Program-made: the position numbers and the translations under genes | Notes under the pieces: generated by a model | The model's input: the letters and a program-made list of their open reading frames with translations, nothing else | The model's database searches: none | Told to the model about the DNA's origin: nothing | Shown here: positions 14,311 to 26,100 of the stretch, one piece after another | Layout: each line of letters begins with the position of its first letter | Position numbering within the stretch: the first letter of the stretch is position 1 | From: Mercenaria mercenaria | Lineage: Eukaryota; Mollusca; Bivalvia; Venerida; Veneridae | Assembly: GCF_021730395.1 (NCBI RefSeq) | Contig: NW_026461117.1 | Location: 1 to 64,000 of the forward strand | DNA: 64,000 nt | Direction of reading: 5' to 3'

Positions 14311-17300
14311 CCAAAACCCTTGGGGCCTTTAATCAAAATAGTGATGAAGAACATGCCCCCAAACCCTTTTTTAGCACAAAACCCTGACAACATTTGGGGG
14401 CCCTTTTTATCATAAATGCTGGTACAAACCATGCGTAGCTGTTGTTCCCAGCCCTGAAAAAAAGTTTTGGGGCCCGGTTATCTAAAGTCGGGTCCAAAAA
14501 AATGCCCCGTCTTTTCTTTCCGGTTTCCCGGGCAAAAAGCCGGAAACTCTTTATCTATTGTACTGATTGACCCTTTCTTTTAAGCTGTTTTTCCCGGGCC
14601 AAAAGAAAAAACCCCCGGGGGCCCCGGGGAAACAAAAATTTAAATTTTACTGATATGACATCCCCTGGCTTTTTTGTAACAAAAAACCATGAAAGGGGAA
14701 ATTGGGTCCTAAAGAAACTACCCGTACAAAACAGAACTGCTCCAAAAGGGTTTTAGCACAACCAGGGCAACAGTTTGGGCCCCTTTTTATCTATAGTTCG
14801 GGTACCCAAACCCCTGCCTCGCTGTTGTTTCACAGCCATGAAAAAAAAGTTGGGGGGTGGTTTTTCTATAGTAACCGATACAAACATGCTCTGTTGTTCT
14901 TTCCGGGGGGATGACAAACACCGGAGCATCTTTATCTATTTTACTATATGACCTTGCTCAAAACTGTTGCTTCCCGGGGCCAATTTCCAAAACCGTAGCA
15001 GGTTATTGGAAATATATAATTTTCCTCCCGGCTGTTTAAAAACAAACCGAGGGAAGTTGGTTCCCAGGTAAACTACAGTACAATACAGCCCATTCTCCCG
15101 TGGGTTTTTTCCCATAAAACAAAAGGGCCCGGAAAAATGTTTTTCTATAGGATGATGATAAACATGACCAAATTTTGAAAGCAACCTTGACAATTGGGTT
15201 TGGGGGCCCGTTTATCTATAGTACTAATAAAAGACCAGCTTTTTCCTGTTTACACAAAAAAAAGACAAACGTTTGGGGGCCCGGGTTTTTTCATTAGTAC
15301 CCGATACAGATTTTGGGTCCGTCTCTTGGTATCAGACCATTATCCCCAGTAAAGCATTTTACCTATAAATGGTTTTTACAAACAAGCCCTAAAATGTTGG
15401 GTTTTCCCAACCATGCCAAAAAAAGTTGGGAAAATTTTGGGAAAAACTATAGCCCTAATACAGCAATGCTCCGCTGTTTAACAAAACCATGCAACTTTTT
15501 GGGGGCTTGGGATCCAGAGTAATGATACGCCCATTTTATATGGGGGGGTTGACCAACCCTGGTAGTTTGTTTTGGGCCCCTTTTTTTATCTAAAATACTG
15601 ATACAGAAAATGCTCCAGCTTTTTTTTTAAAAAAAAACCCTTACAAAAGCTGGGGCCCAGGTATTAATTTTACTGATTTCAACCCAAAGAGTTAAACTTT
15701 TTGCAAAAAACCCCCATAACAAAAAATTTGGGGGGAAATTTTTTCTAAATACTGTACCGACCCAAAGCCCCAGCTTTATAACCCAACCATGAAAGCATTT
15801 TGGGGGGTTTGGGTTTTTTTTTACAGATACAAATCTTGTTTAGCTGTTTTTTTTTAAAAAAACCTGACAACGTTGGGTCTTGTTTTTTACAAATTTTTTA
15901 TAGTATGATACAAAAAAATCTCTTTTTTGTTGTAACCGAATCATGACAACAGTGGAGCTTTTAACCATAGTACTGATTTATCCATAATCCCCGCTGCTGT
16001 AACACAACCAATTTTAAAACTTGGGGCCTTTGGTTTTTATTTAGTAATGATTTTGACCTGGGTCTAGCTGTTGTTACCCTTGAATGACAACAGGCCCCCA
16101 GCATATTTAAACTATTGTAAGGATAAAACTATTCCCCTAAAATTTTGCTAAACGGACAATAAAAACAGCCGGAGCCGGTTTATTTTTATTTCCCGAACAA
16201 AACCAAGTCTTTTCTGGTTTTACACAACCATGAAAAAAAAGTTGGGGGCCTTTTTATTATAGTATGATACAGACCATGTTTCTAACCTTGTTGTAAAAAC
16301 AAAACCCTGACAAAAAGTTGGGGCCAGGTTATTGTTTGTAATAATTTAAAAATTAAATTCCCCCGGCTATTGTTCCGGGCCAGGCCACAGTTAGAAACCT
16401 GTTTACATTTTAAATTTCGTTACAGACCAAAGCCCCAACGTTGTTACCCCAATCATGACAACCCGTTTTGGGGTTTGATTTTCATAAATTTCTGATACGA
16501 CCAGCTTTAGCTGTTGTTACCGGCCCCTGACAAAAAGCCGGAGCTGTTATCTATAGTATAAAACAATACCATTCTCCCGGTGTTGTTACCCCAACCCCTG
16601 AAAACATTTGGGGGCCCGTGTAGGGGTATCTAAATTCCCGGGGCAACCCGATTTACTGTTGTAACAAAACCCCTTACAAAACTTTGGGCATGGTTTTCTA
16701 AAGTATGATACCGGGCAATACCTTTCCCGCTAATTGCAAAAGCCTAAAGGGATTTTGGGCCCCTTTTTTAAATTTTGTACAGATACAGATCCCGCTTAGG
16801 GGGTAAATCACACCCCCCGAGAATAGTTTTTGGGGCCTTTTTTTATCTAAATTCTGATACAGACCATGCTTTAGCTGTTTTTTAAACCCGGGCCATGACA
16901 ACAGCCCCGGGGCCTTTTTCATCATATTTCTGGGGACAAAACCATGCTCCCCCCAGCTTTGCTGCCCAAACCCCCGGGTAACAGTTGGGGGGCCCGTTTA
17001 TTTATAGTAATAATACAGACCATGGCTTTTCCCTCTGTTTTTTACCGGTCCATGACAACCGCCCGGAAACATTTTTTCTTTTCCCCTGAACAGACCCTCT
17101 CCAGCTTTTTGGGTTTTCCCGGGCCCCCTGACAACAGCCGGAAGGGGGATGTTCATCTATAGTAACTTTTTCCCGACCTGCGCCCCGCTTTTTGGGGGCC
17201 GGATTCCCAAAAAACCCCCCCACCCCCGGAATTTTTTATGGGGATAAAAACCCCGGGATACAATAAACAAAAAGCTCGGGGGAGCCCGTTTTTTCCAAAA

Positions 17301-19500
17301 AAAAGGGGAACCTTGGGAAAAATTGGTTGGGGGGGGGCCTTTTTAAAAAAAAAATAGTAAATAATACAGACCAGGCTTTTTCCTGTTCACACAACCCTTA
17401 CATCAGGTTGGGCCCGGTTTTTTCAAATACGATACAGATTAAAGCTCCAAACTGTTGGTAAACAACCATTCCCCAGTCAGAGCATGTTTAAACCATAGTT
17501 TTTATACCAAAAATGTGTTGTTTCCCAAAACCCCCCACAAAAGTTGGGGTTGTTTATTATAGGACTGATGCAGGCAATGGCAGCGTTGTAAAACAACCAT
17601 GACAACCTTTCCCCGGGTTTGGTTTTTCTAAAGAAAGAAAGCAGACCATGAGGGACCTTGTTTTTATTTAGTATGATCAAAACCCTCTCTAGCTGTTTTT
17701 ACCGGGCAATGACAACAAACCGAAACATATTTTTCAAATTGGGGAAAGATATTTTGAATATGCCCCAGCTATTGCTTTCCCGACAATGACAAAAAGCCTG
17801 AGAAAGGGTTAAACTATTGTCCCATCGACCAAAAAAAAGCCCTTTTGTTTCACAAAACCCGGGGAAAAATTTGGGGGCGGGTTGGGGTTAAACTTAAAGA
17901 ATAATACAGACCCCCCCGCTCTTGCCCCTTGTTACAAAAACCTGGGGAAAATTTTTTTGGGGGCCCTTTGTTTTCATTTCCGATACAGACCGGGTTTGCT
18001 GTTGTTTCCGGCTCAGGGCAAAAGCCGGAGCATTTTCAATCTATAATTTCAAGACCCCTGCTCCAGGGGTTGGGTTTCACAACCATGACAACAGTTGGGG
18101 CCCCCGTGTATTTAAGTTATAAAACAGACCATGCTCCCCTGTTGTTTTCCGGGCCATGCAACCCGCCCGAGCAATTTTATTTTTCTGCACTGAAAACAGC
18201 CAAAGCCCCTAGCTTTTTTTCCGGGCCCCCAAAGACAACAAAACCCGGGGGATGTTTATTGTACTGATTTATTCCATACTCCCGCTGGGGTTAAAAAACA
18301 ATGACCCCCATTTGGGGGTTTTGGGGGTCTATAGCACTTTATAAAAAAGCTGGGTCCACGTTGTTACCCCCTCAAAAGAAACAGCCGAGGGATGGTATTA
18401 TTGTAAAATATAGATTTCCTCTAGCTGTTGCTACCCCGGGCAAAGACAACAGTCCCGGGGCAGGTTTATCTATTGTAGGATACAGGGCCCCTTCTCTACT
18501 GTTTAAAAACAACCATTAGAAAAGTTGGGGCCAAGGGATCGTTAGTACTAATACAGATTATTCTCCCGGGTATTGTTACCGGGGCAATGGCCCCCAGTCA
18601 AGCCCGTTTTTCTATAACTGTTGAAACCCTTCCCTAACTGTTTTTACACCCAAACATGACAACATTGGCGTTTTTTCATAGTATTGTACGACCCCCTGCT
18701 GTAGTTTTTTTTAAAAACAACCATGCCAACATTGGATTGGGTTTTCTTTAAAATAATGATTGGGAGGGGCCATTTTCTGTACCTTTTTGTTAAAAACCCA
18801 ACCCCTGACAATAATTGGGGTCGGGTTTTCAAAATACTGATTTCAGGGCCCTTTTTTTAAAAAATCTGCTTTTAAAACCCCAACCCCGGGCAAAAGTTTT
18901 TTTGGGCAGGTTTTTCTAAAGTCCGGGTACAAAACAATGTTCCAAACTGATTTAACCAATCATAAACGTTGAGACCTTGGGTTTTAATTTTGTACGTTAA
19001 AAAATCATGCCTTTTTTTTGCTGTTGTAACCCCAAACCTGACAACAGTTGGGGCCTTGTTATCAAGTACTTTATACAAACCTTCCCCGGGCAAAGACAAA
19101 AAGCCGGAGGGAGGTTTATCTATTGTACTGATACCTACCATGCTCTAGCGTTTGGGAACACAACCCCAAAAAACGGTTTTTTGGGCAAATTTGGGTTTTC
19201 CCCTTTGTACTAAAACAAACCCTGGTTGGCTTTGTTACACAACCCTTTACCAAAAGTTGAGGCCCTTTTTTATCTATTTGTAGTTTTAAAAACCCTGCCC
19301 CTATTGTTGTTACCAACCCTGACAACATTTAGGCCTTGTTTATATACCTTTTTACACACCAAAGCCCATCTGTTGTTAACAACCTGACAACAGTTGGGGG
19401 CCCGGTCATCTATAGTGCTTGTACAGACCTACTTTAGCTGTTGTTTTCCGGGGCCATGCCCTCAGTTGGAGCTATTTATCGTATTTAGATACCGATCTTA
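14311..19500. repeat. Hairpin satellite array, right half (inverted)
   Basis: Tandem ~75-78 bp units of the form gatacagaccatgctc, then ctgttgttac, a loop, atgacaacag, ggagc and a ttatctatagtact spacer; successive accatg starts fall near 16864, 16942 and 17019. The stem is ccaactgttgt pairing with acaacagttgg. About 65-70 units by division. It is the reverse complement of the left half's unit, including the tagtact/atagat spacer. Homopolymer smearing is heavy throughout. Confidence 0.75.
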
Positions 19501-20880
19501 ATCTGACCTGACAAATGGGTTTCAGGCCCAAAATAATTTTAAAAAAAAGTTTCAAAAACGTTTTTAGAAAAAAAAAAAGTGCAAAAATGATAAAAAATTC
19601 CCCGCACAGTTAACTTTTGTGATAACCCTTCGATATTTGCATTTAAAATTTAAAAAAATGCTTTTCCGTAGAAAGAAAAATTTTTGATACCTTTTTTCAT
19701 ATATATGTCAAATAAATTAAGAAACCATTTCAAAAAAAAAAAAAGGGCTTTTTGCCCCCCAAAAATTTAAAATTATGATACCGTAATTTTTTTGCCAGGG
19801 GAAATGACTTATAGGGTGGTCCATGAAAAGGGGGAAAGTCCCTGGGGTGAGAAATGTAAAGCGTAAACCCGGCTCCAAACCCGGGGCCCCCCCGCTTACT
19901 GGACGAAATCTTTTTTACAAGCCCACCCCGGGCCCTTACCAATTTTTTCCACTTTTAAACATAGTTTGAATTTAGGAAAGGCATTTATTTTTTCTCGGGA
20001 AATTATATAAGGGGATGACCCGTGGAAATTTTAAAAGGCCCAAAAAAAACTCTAAAAAAGATATGTAAAAATTAAATTTTTAAACAAAAAAACATCAAAT
20101 TTGGTTTTAGGAAACATTTCTTTTTTTGCTTCCATTTTTTTAAGTGAAATGTCCCAAAAATTTAAAAATTTTAACTTGAAAGCAACTGTTCTCAAAAGGA
20201 AACCCCTAAGTTACAGGGAGGGTTTTTTTGCATATGTTTTAAAAATTGAAAAAATTATTTTAAAAAGTTCTCTGGCGATTTTTTTTTATTTTTTATGTTT
20301 GTCTACTTTCTTTAAAATGAAATTAAATTTTGAACCATACTTTAAAAATTTTCCCATTTTAAGGTTTAAATTTAATTTTTTTTGGAAAAAAAATTTTTAT
20401 TTTAAAAGTTGCAATTTCATGGTTTTTAAGGGGGAAAACCCATTATATAAGAAAAAAAATTTCGAATTAATTGCAACTATCCAGTTCCAAATTATTTTTA
20501 TTTTTCCCGAAAGTGTCCACTTTATTTTTAAAGGGACCCTAAAGGAAAAAAAAAAGAGGCAAAAAAGGAAATTTTCATTTTGTTTTATTTTTCATAAAGT
20601 TTTACAACCCAATAAGTCATATTACGGTAGGGAAAGTCCCAAAGGCCCCTTTAAAAGATTGTATAAATGTTGGAATTTTCCCCACATCTTTTAAAAAATA
20701 AACCCAATTACGAAAAGCGCATTTTGCAACCATGGGGGGCCTTTTTGTCTTTTCCCCCCCTCCCATTTAAAACGGGGCCAAAAATTTTATGAATTCGTCA
20801 AAGGGGTGTACTTTTAATTTTGTTCCCTTTTGGGTTTTTTGAAAAAAAACAAAGTATTTTTCTTATATACTTTTTCTGCA
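19501..20880. other. End of the low-quality block, no gene
   Basis: AT-rich homopolymer-laden sequence after the satellite. The longest frame, 20101-20694 on plus, translates to Phe/Lys/Asn-rich low complexity with no motif and is not accepted. Normal texture resumes near 20880. Confidence 0.5.
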
Positions 20881-21329
20881 ATTTCTACAAAACGGTCAAC
20901 TAAATGTTCATCTTTTCACATGCAATACACTCAAAGCTGCATCACACGAAATCCAATAACAATAGCTTCCCTGTGACTCATGAAAAACTGTATATGAACG
21001 TATACAAAAATACTCATCGCGAAAACCCAATGATAAGTGCCATCATATGCGAGATCTTATCTTGCTTTCGTTTCATCAAAAACCTGATTATTAGCATAAA
21101 AGCAAAAGACATTAATTTAGAAATATGTTAGTAGTCTCATCAAAATAAACTTCAATGAAAGCAAATATGTAAATGACAAATATATAAATAAAATGTAATA
21201 GAGAACAACACTGTTAAGATGTTGCGTAGGAAAATGAGTAAAATGTAGATACAACCATTAAAAAGAAATATAAAGAGCTTGTTTGTTTTAAATGAACGAT
21301 CAAAGTATATTGCACTTGTAAACACAGTA

Positions 21330-22843
21330 CAGTTTAACCTGTACTAACGGTCACCCGACGAATTCTACATCTATTTCTTCGCTTTATTCAACGGCCACCT
21401 CCCTTCCGCGGTCAGCGCCACAGAAATTGACTACCGACCGCCGTATTTGACCCTTTTCAGCGGCCATGTTTATTCCAAAACCAATTTGTAGGCGATGATT
21501 GCCGAAGTTCCCGATTTTTGAGAAACACGTGATTGCTAAGTATCGCATGACGTCACCAAAAAACCCGACAAAATGAGCATGAACTTCTCAACAAGGCTGT
21601 GATCCTCTTTTTGTTCCGATTAAGTGGCCAGTAATTATCGGCAATTAGCGTGTCATCTCGTGTTAATTTTGTTGTTCACAGTTTGACCTCGGTTAAGGCC
21701 TCAACAGACGGTAGGATTTAGTTGTACAACATCAATTATTTCAAAGATGACAATTCTAAAACTGTACAATTTTCACATTCAGACAGTATTCCACTCCCAT
21801 AAAATAAAAGAGATTTACCTAGTGAAAAAAGTGTATCAAAAGAATGTCACTAGTAATAATAAAAAAAATAATATTCACCAATGTATTGATTTTCAAAGCT
21901 TTCCGGCTTTCCTTCAATTCTTCTGAGCTCCTGAGTCTAAAGTCTTTCTTAGAATAATTTGGATTTACTCTGTCCTATAAACCCGACTGCACGTGATACA
22001 AATAAATTAACTTTTCAATGTCATCCCTTTTCCATTATGCATTGGAAGCCATTGTGTTTTCAGATTTGTGTTATTTTTGGGCAATTACCGTATTTATGTC
22101 TTTTTTATTCACTTGCCTCATTATCAATTAATCATTTACCCATTTGCTGTTTGTCAACGTGGGTGGTACGTAAGACAAAACTTACGAAATAGAACATGTC
22201 CTAATCTGTAAGTCAGACTTAAGATTTATGAAATCAATAGCATCGTACACATGATGATATTTGGCTGTACATCTTACATTTATTGGTGTTGTACAAATAA
22301 ATCCTACCTGTTGAGGCCTTAAAAGATAATACTCGATATCTAATTAGTATCATAATAATTGCGATTTTTTCTACATTCTTTCATCAAAATATTATTAAAT
22401 CAATGCGAAATTAATTGTGTTTGAAGGAAATATAAACCACTCGATCTATTACGGAACGTAACGGTAATCTTAGATTTTAGCGTAGACAGTAAGTGCGGAG
22501 AGTAGTTTCCCTTATCGAAATGGAGAAAATCGTAAACAAACTTGTTTTGAAGTTGGAAAATTGTCGATAGTAATTAAAAAAAAGAGAAAAAAAAACATGC
22601 CGGGGTTGTAGAATGCTGAGAAGACCATTCTTACTCGTATTGCGAAGGCAAATGCACTTCTATGTATCCTGGTAAAATAATAATAGAAAAAATTGGAAAC
22701 TAAATGGGCCTAAAGGCTAAAGTCATGATTAAACATTGGTCAGAAGTCTCATATATTGGCTGCACCTCCAATCAATGGTCACCTGACTTAAGCGACCAAG
22801 TTGTCTGCTTTCCCTGGCTGGCTGCTTAAGACAGGTTCGACTT
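21330..22843. mobile_element. Pogo/Tigger-like non-autonomous DNA transposon
   Basis: The left end reads cagtttaacctgtactaacg and the right end, on the minus strand, reads aagtcgaacctgtcttaagc; these are diverged versions of the same terminal inverted repeat and resemble the CAGT(T/C)GAACC..TTAAG ends of pogo/Tigger elements. A TA dinucleotide flanks each end (21328-21329 and 22844-22845), as expected for the Tc1/mariner superfamily. No transposase frame remains. A second element, at 21697-22318, sits inside it. Confidence 0.5.
21697..22318. mobile_element. 622-bp MITE with TTAA target duplication
   Basis: The ends are inverted copies of ggcctcaacag..ggtaggattta.ttgtacaaca.caat, about 40 bp, at 21697-21735 and 22280-22318, differing at only a few positions. 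TTAA is present immediately outside both ends (21693-21696 and 22319-22322). TTAA duplication is known for piggyBac and Kolobok elements. No coding frame is convincing, so it is a non-autonomous copy nested in the pogo-like element. The superfamily is an inference from the target site only. Confidence 0.7.
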
Positions 22844-23048
22844 TACATTGTACTTTGCAACTATTGCATCTGCCAGTTACTTCAATATCACACTCAAGCA
22901 AATAAATATCATATACTTAATACCTCAAAATATTTTTAACTAATCTGACAGCAAAAATGTTATTGATATGCTTTGTACAAGAATAAATAAGTTTGGCGAC
23001 ATAAAAAGTAAAATATGAAACTTGTATATGGTTTCCTAACTGGCTAAC

Positions 23049-23138
23049 CTGCAGTTTAACATCATTTCGCACTTCATTTTCCACGTTGGCTGTCATTGCT
23101 TCACATGTTAGATCTATCCAGTTTGTCTCGGGATTAGC
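23049..23138 (-). CDS. VWDE-like exon: tail of second VWD unit
   Basis: Bounded by tttcag and GTTAGC. It encodes ANPETNWIDLTCEAMTANVE and ten more residues in phase 0. Its W....C pattern continues the cysteine-spaced stretch of the next exon upstream. Later exons would lie below 23049, towards the unreadable block. Confidence 0.65.
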
Positions 23139-26100
23139 CTGAAATTATCAAATAATGAATATTTCTGATTTCTTCGCTTAGTTTTTGACAAAAGAACAGC
23201 GATGATGGAGAAATACCCTTGGTGACGCTTGGAGAAGAACTTCAGAAAATGAACAGGCAAAAACATGTGCACAACCACCAACCTTCCGTTATTCATCTTT
23301 ATGGCTGTATATGACAAAAATTTCATTGTCCTTAATAGTGGTTTTGAAAACGCGTAACTGCTGGTTAAGCCACCACGGACGACCCAAGTAATCCCTTTCA
23401 TTTATCTGAGGCAACCATATCTGATGTCACTTTGTTTCGAAGTTTAAAGGCAGAAAATTACACTTAGGTATGAAGCGGCCAGGGAGCGAATCAATGACAT
23501 ACAGCACTTGTAACGGGCGCTCTACCGATAGGTTACTGAGATGGTTCTTAGATTGTGTCTTTCGGAACAGAGTTATTACTCCTAAAATCAACATTGTTAT
23601 ATCAATCCTAAATCCTAAATGATGTTTTTCTCGATAATATTATGTCTTCTACTTAGATACTGAGTACATACATTTATAATTGGTTTTGTTATGTCTGGCA
23701 AATATGGAAACTTGTTTTTGGAATAAACCACAAGCTTATGTTATTTTGACCTATAATTGTATCGGTGCGACGTTAAAAATTAACAAGATGAAATAAATAA
23801 ATATGTTATTTTATCAAGATTATAACCATTCAAATATAGAAAGAACCTTTTTTAGCAGGAAAAAATAACAACCAAGTATTATCAGTATTGGACGAGAAAT
23901 CGAAACTGTATATATAGTTTCATCCGCGTGAAGCGAAATAGGTGTAACAAAGTGATATTAACAGATATTGACAGATACGTAGCGATAAAACCGTGAATGT
24001 GGCTATTGGGCAATTTTGTATTACTTTATTTTCAAAACACGATGTATACAGAAATAAACGATTTTTGATGAGCGACTACAACAATCCTTTCCATATGAGT
24101 GTTGAAAGTTTTGGTTATGCTTTTGCTCGCCTAGTATTATTCCCGAGATATTTAAAAAAATCTTGGCAATTTTTACGGAGCTACCTCATACAGTCAGACC
24201 AATTACATATTTCAAATCCTACCTCATATTCAACAATTATCCTAAAACTGATATAAATTGGAGAGAAAAGAGATATGTTTCCTGTTACATTTGCAGAAAT
24301 TTGCAGAATGCAAAATCACATGAAAACCATGCTGCTGGGACTTACATTAATATCATATGTATGTGACATCCGCAGCGTTAGAAATAAGGCTATATCAACT
24401 TGCCTATGAATTTCAAATTTAAGCATTGATAAATATATTCCTTCGAGGTTGATGGTCATTAACACGGCCAATACTGAGGTTGCTGCTTGCAAAGGTATAA
24501 AATTATTCTGTTCCGTTTTCCTCGAACCGCATTAGTTAACATTAAATGTTCTTGGCACCTGCAGTGGTAAAAATAAGCCTATCCTCACTTGCCCATAAAA
24601 TTTAATAAAATGCTACAGAATTTGTAATTATGATACAACATATTTGAGTCTCACATTGAGAAAACCAACATAGTGTATTTTGGACCAACATGGATCCAGA
24701 CCAGTCTGAAGTAGTGTTTGTTTATTGGCATTTTGATAATATCAAGTTTTTTTGATGGACATATACAAACTTACCACCGAATTCAAATTCCAGAAGTAAT
24801 AGATCCTCTAGTATTCCTATAAGCTTAAAGGTCAAAATCTCAATTCCAAAATAATAGATCTGTCAATGAAAGTAAAACAAAAACAAACCTTAAATTAGAC
24901 TTCTGCTGTGCCATATCCAGCATTCTGCGACAAGATCAAATGGCTACCTTGCATGTTTCTTTAGTACTGTTACGCATCATGTTACACATAAATGATTATT
25001 AGATAATATCAATTCACTAAATAAATATAAATTAAATACAAATAAACCTTCAAAATAATTGAAAAATTACCACAGAGTCTTGTCCACAATTCATAATCAG
25101 TTCTTCGAATGTAACGTTAACACCGTCACTTGGAGCTGTGATGACAGGGCAGGCGAATAATGTTCTGTTGCAGAGGTCAATCGCATCTTCAATGCTTATT
25201 GCATTCCGTTTGACGATTCTTCTATAAAACTTTAAAAACAATATTTATATAGTATTTTTAGAATTGTATGAAAAATTACTTATTGAACCATATATTTACC
25301 GTGTTTAAGGCGTATACAATAAAGCCGATTCAAATTACACGGACCCAGGTTATAGTAGCGTTGCATATCGGTTCTGATTTACCGTATCATCGCACAACCA
25401 AGGGGCAGTCAGTTACCAAGTCAGGGAAAGAAAGAAAATGGGTTACCACAAGCCTCCGATACATTACTAGACAACTTATGAAAATAAAAAAGTTGGAAAT
25501 GTTTATAGAGGCTGTAGATACACCAGGCTTGCTTAACTGAAGGTAATTCGTAGGCTGTGGCATAAAGATGTTAAAGAAAGTTGATATTAACAATTTTACC
25601 TGGAATATTAAATACAATGAAAAGGCTGCTTAATATTACAAAAACATTACTTTACTAAATTTGTTAGACTTTAGATCGCATGTCCGATGCACGCATTTGA
25701 CAGAAAAGAGTTTGTCATTTGATTCATTTGCGTCATGTGGCGAAAAACCTGTTTCTTTCGAAAACAAGACAGTTCTTTCCTAAAATCCAAAACATTTGGG
25801 ATTTTATTTCCGTAATATGTAAAACTAAATTAGTCAAACATGAAACAGGCACGGCACAGTTTTAAGAAAACATGGGACGGTCGCATTTGTTGTATGGGTC
25901 TTTTCAAGAGAATCGTTTTTCATTTCTTTTTTTTCTTGAAATTCTAATGTATCCGTTCAATCTGAATTGGAATTCATTTGTCTAAAGTTTAGTGAATTTA
26001 AAGCATTATATTTAAACAAAACATATTCATAAAATAGTGCAAACGGTAAATCAAAAGGGCATGAAATATTCGAAGTCAATATTTACCGTGCCTGTCTTTG

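Noticed and set aside
1501-19500. Dozens of 60-110 codon open frames
   Set aside because: They lie in poor consensus or in the satellite and their translations repeat with the array; none carries a domain.
9300-19500. CRISPR-like array of repeats and spacers
   Set aside because: The 'spacers' are themselves repeated and the units are hairpin satellite monomers in a eukaryotic setting; no cas genes.
20101-20694. 197-codon plus-strand open frame
   Set aside because: Phe/Lys/Asn-rich low complexity inside the homopolymer-smeared block, no motif, no reliable start context.
23114-23401. 95-codon minus-strand open frame
   Set aside because: It overlaps the acceptor of exon 23049-23138 in another frame and has no recognisable motif.
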